Source: Bacteroidota bacterium (GTDB lineage: Bacteria > Bacteroidota > Bacteroidia > NORP154). From it: DNA of 5,524 nucleotides. The position numbers and the translations under genes were made by a program. Location of the stretch: assembly GCA_002401055.1 (NCBI GenBank), contig NVRZ01000238.1, positions 1 to 5,524 of the forward strand, read 5' to 3'. This document shows, piece after piece, positions 1 to 5,081 of the stretch (position 1 is its first letter; each line of letters opens with the position of its first letter). The notes under the pieces are model-generated. The model made no database searches. It worked only from the letters and a program-made list of their open reading frames with translations, and was not told where the DNA came from.

Positions 1-669
1 TCGATTACCAATTATTGTTCATGGGACTATTCAAAAATAAGCTCAGTTAACTTCACTACTTATCAAGAGAACGGAAAAAAATCAAAAGAAGAAACCTGGT
101 TCTACAAAGACAATAAGAAAAGTTGGACTTCTGGATATGCCATTTTTATATATAACGAATCGGGCTTGCTTGTAAAAAAAAACAATTATTCAAGCAAAGA
201 TACTGTTGAAAAAACTGTTACATATATCTACGATAATAGTTCAAACAATATTGAAATCATAGATAGCTCATTTAACTCTTTATTTACAGCTTCCAAAATA
301 TCAACCCATAAAGCAGTAAATCAATTTGATACTCTAAAGAGAATTATTATGACAACTGAATATTCGAATGGTGAACTATTATTACGTCGAAAATTTTTAT
401 TCAATGACATAATGGATAAAACCACAGAGTTACGTTACGACAATGCAAGCGACACTAGCCTTTGGTCAATCACCGAAACAATAACGGGGAACATAAAACA
501 ATTTCCATATCCTCAAAAGATATTAGAAAGATTTTGGAAAGTAATTAATTCAACCTCTGATACACGAGAAATCTACTTATACAACAAAGACTGCTTCTTA
601 TCTAAAATTGAATTTTATTCAGGAGTAACCTTATCAGGTTATACCAAATTTGATTATGAATATTATTAG
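1..669 (+). CDS. YD/RHS-like repeat protein, 5' truncated by window
   Basis: The frame is open from the first base to TAG at 667-669, giving at least 222 residues. A TTG at 166 is a possible but unlikely start, because the same frame continues upstream without a stop and with the same kind of sequence. The visible protein is rich in Tyr, Asn, Ser and Lys. It contains repeated short beta-strand units of the type (F/Y)xYxxxGxLxxK, for example IFIYNESGLLVKK (residues 48-60), YIYDNSS (75-81), LRYDNAS (144-150) and IYLYNKDCFLSKIEF (191-205). This resembles YD/RHS-like or MORN-like beta repeats common in exported Bacteroidota proteins. The N-terminus is missing, so export cannot be seen. It ends 18 bases before the conserved attC1 flank at 688, as expected for a cassette gene. 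The exact family and function are unknown. The gene is certain; the repeat class is tentative. Confidence 0.85.
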   Translation, partial: SITNYCSWDYSKISSVNFTTYQENGKKSKEETWFYKDNKKSWTSGYAIFIYNESGLLVKKNNYSSKDTVEKTVTYIYDNSSNNIEIIDSSFNSLFTASKISTHKAVNQFDTLKRIIMTTEYSNGELLLRRKFLFNDIMDKTTELRYDNASDTSLWSITETITGNIKQFPYPQKILERFWKVINSTSDTREIYLYNKDCFLSKIEFYSGVTLSGYTKFDYEYY

Positions 670-799
670 CAAAGAAATATAAACGGCCTATAACAATGGC
701 TTAAGCTTAATTGGGCGTGTTTAAGCTTGTAACAGCCAAGAAAGATAACACGTAAGTGGTGTAAACAGAACGATGGCCCAACTAAGTTAAGCCGGACCG
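1..799 (+). mobile_element. Integron gene cassette 1, 5' end outside window
   Basis: This is the right part of a cassette made of one open reading frame followed by attC1. The right boundary is the G/T cut of the GTTAGGG core at 799/800. The R'' half-site of attC1 reads GGCCTATAAC, ending at 694. In the complete cassettes the start is the reverse complement of that stretch, so this one is predicted to begin with (G)TTATAGGCC upstream of the window. Its DNA is visibly AT-rich, more so than cassette 3. Confidence 0.85.
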
Positions 800-805
800 T
801 TAGGG
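688..805 (+). repeat. attC1 recombination site (118 bp)
   Basis: R'' is CTATAAC (688-694) and R' is GTTAGGG (799-805), with the predicted cut after G799. The inner arms pair as GGCTTAA (698-704) with TTAAGCC (787-793), then an extra base G705, then 706-716 with 776-786. The second arm contains one A.C mismatch (710/782), which becomes T.G on the bottom strand. Unpaired spacers of 3 and 5 bases (695-697, 794-798) flank the core. The terminal loop is 717-775. R' departs from GTTRRRY at its last base. Confidence 0.93.
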
Positions 806-1714
806 CACATTGTGTAAGGTTGAAATGACATTGTTAATTGGAAGCAAGGAGAACCGTACAACTATGATCAAATTTACCACAGCGTCCGTTGTACTCATGA
901 CTATTAGCTTGATGGTCTATTCACAAAACCCAAAAAGCGGGACACTGAAGATCGATAAGCCCGGTTCGGGAATCCACGTAGCTAGCATTGCTGGAACATT
1001 TGGAGGGAGTCTTTCGGCGAGGCAGTTGATTAAAGCCGGAGGTATTGATCTTACACCTTCCAATGATGCGGAGGTAATTAGCTTCAATTTATCTGCAGGG
1101 CTAAATCATATATTTCAAACATTGAGGAGTAGTGGGCCACTACTCAATTCTAGGATGTTTGATTTGATCAGAAATCTACCTGCGGGTTCTGAGATATTTT
1201 TCCAAGACATTAGAGCTATCACTTCAGACAGCACAATCATTTTTGTTAATCCAATCAGTATTATTATTTCAAAGGACTCGGTTATACATAATCAATTAAT
1301 TTATCCTGCTCTTGCTGAATTTGCTGGCATAATCGGTGAAGGCTACATTTCAAGTGCAAAACTTAATGAGTATAAGTATCTAAAAGTTAACTCCAATGGC
1401 GATAATTTCACCGTTAAAAAATTTTCAATACATGCTAACTTTGGTGAAACTGGAATTCTCCATAGTAGCTCAAATGAAATCACAGCAGAGATGCGTGCCC
1501 TTTATGCTGGACTAAGAAAAGGAACATGGTTAGTTTTTGATAATATTATTGCGGAATCTACCAGAGGTAAGCGAATTATAGTATCGCCACTCATTCTAAA
1601 AATGAAGTAGAACGTATCGTGCCCTAACAAGGCCTTTGGCGCCATGCCGGGAATCGGAGCCTGTTTAACTCAGTGGTTAATATGGCGGTGCCGGCACATC
1701 GCAAAGCCGGGCCG
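800..1714 (+). mobile_element. Integron gene cassette 2, complete (915 bp)
   Basis: The left edge is the cut in attC1 (G799/T800) and the right edge the cut in attC2 (G1714/T1715). The first bases with the preceding G, GTTAGGGCAC (799-808), are the exact reverse complement of GTGCCCTAAC (1619-1628) at the start of its own attC. In the excised circle these would form the paired R'/R'' arms, which confirms the unit. It holds one gene on the + strand with a 64-base leader and 8 bases between the stop codon and the complementary stretch. Confidence 0.93.
864..1610 (+). CDS. Exported protein with two GldM C-terminal-like domains
   Basis: The 248-aa product starts with a signal peptide (residues 1-20, hydrophobic VVLMTISLMVYS, probable cleavage before Gln21). 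I chose ATG 864 because this peptide begins there; an upstream in-frame TTG at 810 would add 18 polar residues. The mature part has two similar units, about 40-136 and 149-248. Each shows the order seen in GldM/PorM periplasmic C-terminal domains (GldM_C type): a small G-rich strand, then (L/I)SxxxL (LSARQL at 50, ISSAKL at 162), a central F-x-(L/I)xA strand, a stretch before helix-like LxxLxxG, and a final (E/D)(I/N)I plus PxxxxI strand (IFFQDIRAI 111-119; WLVFDNIIA 222-230). GldM itself has an N-terminal membrane helix and forms the T9SS/gliding motor shaft; here that part is absent. The role as a T9SS-related or free-standing envelope protein is inference. AAGGAG at 846-851 is an SD-like sequence 12 bases from the start. 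Confidence 0.88.
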   Translation: MIKFTTASVVLMTISLMVYSQNPKSGTLKIDKPGSGIHVASIAGTFGGSLSARQLIKAGGIDLTPSNDAEVISFNLSAGLNHIFQTLRSSGPLLNSRMFDLIRNLPAGSEIFFQDIRAITSDSTIIFVNPISIIISKDSVIHNQLIYPALAEFAGIIGEGYISSAKLNEYKYLKVNSNGDNFTVKKFSIHANFGETGILHSSSNEITAEMRALYAGLRKGTWLVFDNIIAESTRGKRIIVSPLILKMK

Positions 1715-1720
1715 TTATGC
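1622..1720 (+). repeat. attC2 recombination site (99 bp)
   Basis: R'' is CCCTAAC (1622-1628) and R' is GTTATGC (1714-1720), cut after G1714. The arms pair as GCCTTTG (1632-1638) with CAAAGCC (1702-1708) with one C.C mismatch, followed by an asymmetric 5/4-base element, an A.C pair (1644/1697) and TGCCGG (1645-1650) with CCGGCA (1691-1696). The loop 1651-1690 holds a further 5-bp hairpin (1665-1669 with 1676-1680). This is the shortest attC of the window. Confidence 0.94.
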
Positions 1721-3448
1721 CCAATATTAATAATGGCGATTCTAGGACCGACTGTATAAAAGTTGTTTAGTTATGAAACTCCAATTCACACTATTGATCA
1801 TAACCTTCTTTTTTCCCTATTTGGGGAATTCACAAAACAATTTTGAAATATTGGTTCCTTGGGGAACTGATACGTCTGTTGGAGCAAGATATTCAGAAGA
1901 ATTGCCCGATGGCGGCTTTATGGTATTGGGTGGCAGCGCCGATTACTATCCGGGTCCTGGAATATTGATTGAAGGCCCTAACCCTCATGGCGCGGCATTG
2001 CTTAAACTATCAGAAACAGGTACGGTTTTGTGGAAAAACACGTATGAAACTAACCACCTGCCAGGATTGGGCGGGCAAATGGAATCCAGGTGGGCCGAGT
2101 CAGGTTCGTACTTTAGCAGGGTCCAGGAAAAAATCATTATACCTTTTTCTAAATACGTTAATTGGGTTATTTGCGACAGCATCCCATTCCTAACTCTTAT
2201 GGCCACTTATAAAACAGGCATTGCAATTATTGACTCGGCTACAGGAAATGAAGTAATCCAACAGCTTTACTGGGGCGACAGTTTGTGTTCAAAGACCTAT
2301 TACAGCGGTTTTGCTGCAATAAATGATTCCGCAACAGCTTGCGTGGAAACTTATGATTCCGCTCATTTCATCATCAGGGATATGTCCGGTTCAATTATTT
2401 CAAAAGCGTTGATAGATGCCCGTTACAGGCTTGGGAATAATACGAGCAAGATGTTTGCTTACAATCCTACTGATACCTCATTTACTGCTTTTGCAGTTGA
2501 TACTGTGCTGGGGGGCAGAAGGCTGATTCGCATTCACCCGAATGGGAATGTGGACGGGCTTGTTCCACTTAGCGGCAACGGGTCTATGCCATTTGTAAGT
2601 TTTATTGTTTTCAACCAGCGCTATTATGTGCTATACCACGAATACGACAGCATTAACGGCGGTTTCCTCAAATCCCATTTGTTTAAGTATGCAGAAAATG
2701 GAGACGTTTTACAGCAACTTACCTTCAATGACAGTAAGCCTGCTGATTTGGAAATAAACCCCGAGAGTAAGATCATAATGGCCTGCGACATATCAAAAGG
2801 CGATAATGAAGATTCCATTTCACAGCCTGTGCGGGTGTTTCTGCTCGATACCAACCTCAACATACTATCATACAAAGATTTTGGTTTTCCTTATGCGCAG
2901 CCTTCCCACATTACAACCACTTCAAACAATGGGTTTTTGGTAACAGGAACATTGTTAAAAGCTTACCTTGATACATCAATCAGAGAGCCAAATCAAGTTT
3001 ATGTTTTGAAAAGTTCCATTGACAGCATAAATAATAATTGGGTCGTCATTCCAAACCCTGGGCGAGGAGATGTAATAACAAAAATTTACCCCAACCCAAA
3101 TACTGGCCAGTTTACCATTAAAACGTATATGCAAGAACCAAGCAAGTTAAGTATAAGCATATATCACTTCACGGGTCAGCTAATTTATTCAAAGGACGTT
3201 GGCAATATCACAGACAGTTACACCCTACGGTTGGATTTAAGTAGGTTTAGCAAGGGAATATATTACGTACAGATTGTAACAAAAAAGGGTGTGGCTATTA
3301 ACAAAGTTATTTATCAATGAGTTGCGTAACTGGGCATAACAATGTATTACACGCAATGGGGGGTGTTAGCAGTCTGCAACGTTTAGTGGGTCTAGCTCGT
3401 ATGTTGGTAATTAACAAAACAATGCCCCCACTGCCGTAATACGGGCCG
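1715..3448 (+). mobile_element. Integron gene cassette 3, complete (1734 bp)
   Basis: It lies between the cuts of attC2 (1714/1715) and attC3 (3448/3449). The opening GTTATGCCC (1714-1722) is the exact reverse complement of GGGCATAAC (3332-3340) at its own attC. It carries one gene, with a 58-base leader and 11 bases between stop and attC. It is about twice the length of the other complete cassettes here and looks richer in G and C than cassettes 1 and 5, which suggests a different donor. Confidence 0.93.
1773..3320 (+). CDS. Secreted T9SS cargo protein with C-terminal sorting domain
   Basis: The 515-aa product begins with a typical signal peptide (residues 1-20, LLIITFFFPYLGNS, cleavage before Gln21). 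Residues 437-515 form a type A T9SS C-terminal sorting domain: KIYPNPNTGQF at 437-447, a middle strand LSISIYHFTGQLIY, and the end LSRFSKGIYYVQIV plus a final KVIYQ. Such domains direct cargo through the outer membrane by T9SS, after which they are usually removed. The central part has repeats of the kind DGGFMVLGG (about 46-54), ALLKLSETGTVLW and NNGFLVTG, seen in beta-propeller-like Bacteroidota surface proteins of unknown function. No catalytic motif is visible. The start is supported by the signal peptide and by its position 58 bases after the cassette edge. T9SS export is a strong call; ligand and role are unknown. Confidence 0.94.
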   Translation: MKLQFTLLIITFFFPYLGNSQNNFEILVPWGTDTSVGARYSEELPDGGFMVLGGSADYYPGPGILIEGPNPHGAALLKLSETGTVLWKNTYETNHLPGLGGQMESRWAESGSYFSRVQEKIIIPFSKYVNWVICDSIPFLTLMATYKTGIAIIDSATGNEVIQQLYWGDSLCSKTYYSGFAAINDSATACVETYDSAHFIIRDMSGSIISKALIDARYRLGNNTSKMFAYNPTDTSFTAFAVDTVLGGRRLIRIHPNGNVDGLVPLSGNGSMPFVSFIVFNQRYYVLYHEYDSINGGFLKSHLFKYAENGDVLQQLTFNDSKPADLEINPESKIIMACDISKGDNEDSISQPVRVFLLDTNLNILSYKDFGFPYAQPSHITTTSNNGFLVTGTLLKAYLDTSIREPNQVYVLKSSIDSINNNWVVIPNPGRGDVITKIYPNPNTGQFTIKTYMQEPSKLSISIYHFTGQLIYSKDVGNITDSYTLRLDLSRFSKGIYYVQIVTKKGVAINKVIYQ

Positions 3449-3454
3449 TTAGCC
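3334..3454 (+). repeat. attC3 recombination site (121 bp)
   Basis: R'' is GCATAAC (3334-3340) and R' is GTTAGCC (3448-3454), cut after G3448. The arms pair as GTATTAC (3344-3350) with GTAATAC (3436-3442), then an asymmetric ACGCA/TGCC element, an A.C pair (3356/3431), and TGGGGG (3357-3362) with CCCCCA (3425-3430). The 3' unpaired spacer is GGGCC (3443-3447). Its inner arm (GCA, A.C, TGG) matches that of attC4, so the two sites are close relatives. Confidence 0.94.
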
Positions 3455-3471
3455 TCAATTGAAGCACCACT

Positions 3472-4116
3472 ATGAGAACGCTAATTATTTTGTTTACGCT
3501 AATTATTTTAGCAAGCGATCAAAATACTCATGTAGGCATTTATTCTACTTGTTGGGGCGGAGACCCTAAGGCTCACGGATGCATGTATATTCAACTTTTT
3601 CCCGATTCATCTTTCGAACAGAGATACGCTTATCATATTGGAGTTGAAGCAGAAAACTACGGTAGATGGAATATTACAGACGACACATTGATTTTAAACA
3701 ACAATTTGATATTCTATAAAATAAGATGTTTGGATAACCGTGAGGCGGACTCTGACACCGCTAGTTTTAGTATTAATTTGATGGATAACAACTCTCTCAT
3801 ACCTGCAAGTGAAGCTAGGGTTATTGTCAATCAGGATTCCACAACTTTTCTAACAGATTTCAATGGTATTATTAGCTTTCCTAAAGGCGGATTATCCTCA
3901 CTTACAATAAAGTACGTGGGCTGTAAAACGGTTCAAATACCTCTTTCAGAAATTCTATCTTCATGTAGTTACGTGGAGATTGCTCTTGATCAAACGTTAG
4001 ATGGTCAGAGAGAATTCAAAAACGAAAAGTGGCTCATTAGCAATGATAGTGTAAAAGTGGTAGCAGAAATTGACAGTGGATTGCTAATTGTGGTTTACAA
4101 CTTGGTGAAACGTTAG
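3472..4116 (+). CDS. Exported two-domain protein: lipocalin-like plus CarboxypepD_reg-like
   Basis: The product is 214 aa. Residues 1-15 (LIILFTLIILAS) form a short signal peptide, probably cleaved before Asp16. Residues about 20-85 have a pattern seen in small Bacteroidota beta-barrel proteins of lipocalin type: a G-Y-S start, MYIQLFPDSSFEQRY, then GRWNITDDTLILNN (G-x-W-x-x-x-x-D-T-L-x-L). Residues about 100-173 match the shape of CarboxypepD_reg-like beta-sandwich domains: SINLMDN, the core strand ARVIVNQDSTTFLTDFNG, and SLTIKYVGCKTVQIPL, with TDxNG and a (Y/S)(V/I)G-type turn where Tyr is replaced by Cys151. A C-terminal extension (about 178-214) is unassigned. Cys27, 37, 86, 151 and 165 could form disulfides. 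The ATG lies 23 bases after the cassette edge. Domain calls are by pattern only; function is unknown. Confidence 0.85.
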   Translation: MRTLIILFTLIILASDQNTHVGIYSTCWGGDPKAHGCMYIQLFPDSSFEQRYAYHIGVEAENYGRWNITDDTLILNNNLIFYKIRCLDNREADSDTASFSINLMDNNSLIPASEARVIVNQDSTTFLTDFNGIISFPKGGLSSLTIKYVGCKTVQIPLSEILSSCSYVEIALDQTLDGQREFKNEKWLISNDSVKVVAEIDSGLLIVVYNLVKR

Positions 4117-4146
4117 AATAGGCACTTTCAAGGCAACTAAGTATCC

Positions 4147-4164
4147 CCACGTTTATGAATGTGG
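4147..4164 (+). other. Small hairpin in the tail of cassette 4
   Basis: CCACGTT (4147-4153) pairs with AATGTGG (4158-4164), including one G.T wobble, around a 4-base loop. It sits 31 bases after the stop codon of the cassette 4 gene and before attC4. No T-run follows, so it is not a standard intrinsic terminator. It may limit 3' decay or weaken transcription into cassette 5, or it may have no role. Confidence 0.35.
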
Positions 4165-4185
4165 TTCAAGAAAAAGAAAAACTGA

Positions 4186-4308
4186 GGCTAACAAAGTGTT
4201 TGGTGCAATGGCGCGTGAGCACTATTTTCGGTAACTTGTACGGTGCGTATGTGCAGTCGGTGGTGCTAGAATGGTAGAGCGCCACTGCTCAAACACGGCT
4301 CGTTGTGC
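4186..4308 (+). repeat. attC4 recombination site (123 bp)
   Basis: R'' is GGCTAAC (4186-4192) and R' is GTTGTGC (4302-4308), cut after G4302. The arms pair as GTGTTTG (4196-4202) with CAAACAC (4290-4296), then an asymmetric GTGCA/TGCT element, an A.C pair (4208/4285), and TGGCGC (4209-4214) with GCGCCA (4279-4284). A further AGCAC (4218-4222) with GTGCT (4263-4267) can extend the stem. The 3' spacer is GGCTC, differing from the GG(G/A)CC of sites 1-3. Confidence 0.94.
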
Positions 4309-5075
4309 GCAAGCTAAAATGAAGACACTAACGACAATATTGACACTATTGATTTTGATTGGTTGTAGCAACCATAAATCAGAAACCAGTTCGACTGAAA
4401 ATAGAACTGAACTAATTCCTGAACCAGAACAGGATACACAAGAAGCCTTAGACGAACCTCAAGTAGATCAGAACACAAATAAGAATGAAAAATGTAATTG
4501 TAAAGGAATTGTAGATTGGGAACAGGATGTGAAAGTTCCAGTTTATAATAAACCAAATGGACAGTTAATCGACACAGTTTCACATGATATTGAAGGTGAA
4601 GATTTTCTGACCTTCAACCTGTTTGACTCTGAAGAAGACTATTTTAAAGTTGAAATCAGACGAGCAATAAGCGGCCAAGCAAAATCAGGTTGGATCAAAA
4701 AGGACGACTACCTTGGTACCTACGCCAGCAATTACTCAGACTCGGACACTCTTTTCCTGTACAGTAATCCAGACAAGAGCTCGGCTCCAACTGACACAAT
4801 TACCAAATATTACACAGAACTTTATCAAATTCTGGATTGTAAAAGTAATTGGGTAAAAGTGAGAATGGAAAAGGGCAACAAAGAATATCAAGGCTGGATG
4901 GAACCAGGAATGCAGTGCCCGAGTCCATATACGACTTGTAATTGAAAAAATAAAAAGCCTGCGCACAACAAAGGCTTAAAATAATAGCGCGAAAGCTCAT
5001 TTAAGCCACTTTCGAATGTAGGTGTGCGTTAGGTAGCTATCTGAATGTAAGGCGCCACTATATTAAGCCAGGCCG
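4303..5075 (+). mobile_element. Integron gene cassette 5, complete (773 bp)
   Basis: It lies between the cuts of attC4 (4302/4303) and attC5 (5075/5076). GTTGTGCGC (4302-4310) is the exact reverse complement of GCGCACAAC (4961-4969) in its own attC. It carries one gene with a 16-base leader, the shortest here, and 15 A-rich bases between the stop and attC5. The DNA is AT-rich. Confidence 0.93.
4319..4945 (+). CDS. Lipoprotein with two SH3-like domains
   Basis: The 208-aa product starts with a lipoprotein signal peptide: MKTL, a hydrophobic stretch, then the lipobox LIGC with lipidated Cys16. I chose ATG 4319 for this reason and because it lies inside the cassette; an in-frame ATG at 4271 lies within attC4 and would bury the signal peptide behind 16 unrelated residues. 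A polar, Glu/Thr/Asn-rich linker follows (17-57). Residues about 69-131 (VPVYNKPNGQLIDTV to SGWIKKDDY) and 144-197 (LFLYSNPDKSSAPTDTI to YQGWMEP) are two SH3b-type units, each ending in a (S/Q)GW(I/M) strand. Cys59, Cys61, Cys174, Cys200 and Cys207 may form disulfides. SH3b domains often bind peptides or cell-wall components; no ligand can be inferred here. The protein is likely anchored in the outer membrane. Confidence 0.9.
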   Translation: MKTLTTILTLLILIGCSNHKSETSSTENRTELIPEPEQDTQEALDEPQVDQNTNKNEKCNCKGIVDWEQDVKVPVYNKPNGQLIDTVSHDIEGEDFLTFNLFDSEEDYFKVEIRRAISGQAKSGWIKKDDYLGTYASNYSDSDTLFLYSNPDKSSAPTDTITKYYTELYQILDCKSNWVKVRMEKGNKEYQGWMEPGMQCPSPYTTCN

Positions 5076-5081
5076 TTGGTA
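4963..5081 (+). repeat. attC5 recombination site (119 bp)
   Basis: R'' is GCACAAC (4963-4969) and R' is GTTGGTA (5075-5081), cut after G5075. The arms pair as 4973-4990 with 5052-5069: GGCTTAA with TTAAGCC, an A.A mismatch, the A.C pair (4984/5058), a second A.C pair (4986/5056), and GCGC-type closing bases. Unlike the other four sites the two arms have equal length, so it lacks the extra base. The loop holds a hairpin (CGAAAG 4990-4995 with CTTTCG 5009-5014) and a second GTTRRRY motif at 5028-5034. Confidence 0.92.

Larger units (their letters stand above)
3449..4302 (+). mobile_element. Integron gene cassette 4, complete (854 bp)
   Basis: It lies between the cuts of attC3 (3448/3449) and attC4 (4302/4303). 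GTTAGCCTC (3448-3456) is the exact reverse complement of GAGGCTAAC (4184-4192) in its own attC. The leader is only 23 bases, so the cassette has no room for a full promoter before its gene. Unlike the other cassettes it has a long tail of 67 bases between the stop codon and attC, holding a small hairpin. Confidence 0.93.

Noticed and set aside
166..168. TTG at 166 as the start of the cassette 1 gene
   Set aside because: The frame is open back to the first base and the upstream translation has the same repeat-like character, so the gene is truncated by the window.
816..823. TAAGGTTG as a Bacteroidota -7 promoter element (TAnnTTTG) in cassette 2
   Set aside because: One mismatch and no convincing -33 element at the right distance; such matches are common in AT-rich DNA.
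810..863. In-frame extension of the cassette 2 gene from a TTG at 810
   Set aside because: It would place 18 polar residues before a clear signal peptide; ATG 864 is the better start.
1969..2206. Small open frames on both strands inside the cassette 3 gene (also 2624-2875 on the minus strand)
   Set aside because: They lie within a well-supported coding gene, and show no domain or signal.
4314..5000. Minus-strand open frames opposite the cassette 5 gene and attC5
   Set aside because: They are antisense to a supported lipoprotein gene and their translations have no recognisable features.
688..5081. Reading the repeated inverted arms as transcription terminators or REP-like repeats
   Set aside because: The arms lack T-runs, have long loops of about 40-65 bases, and show the AAC/GTT cores and cassette-end complementarity of attC sites.
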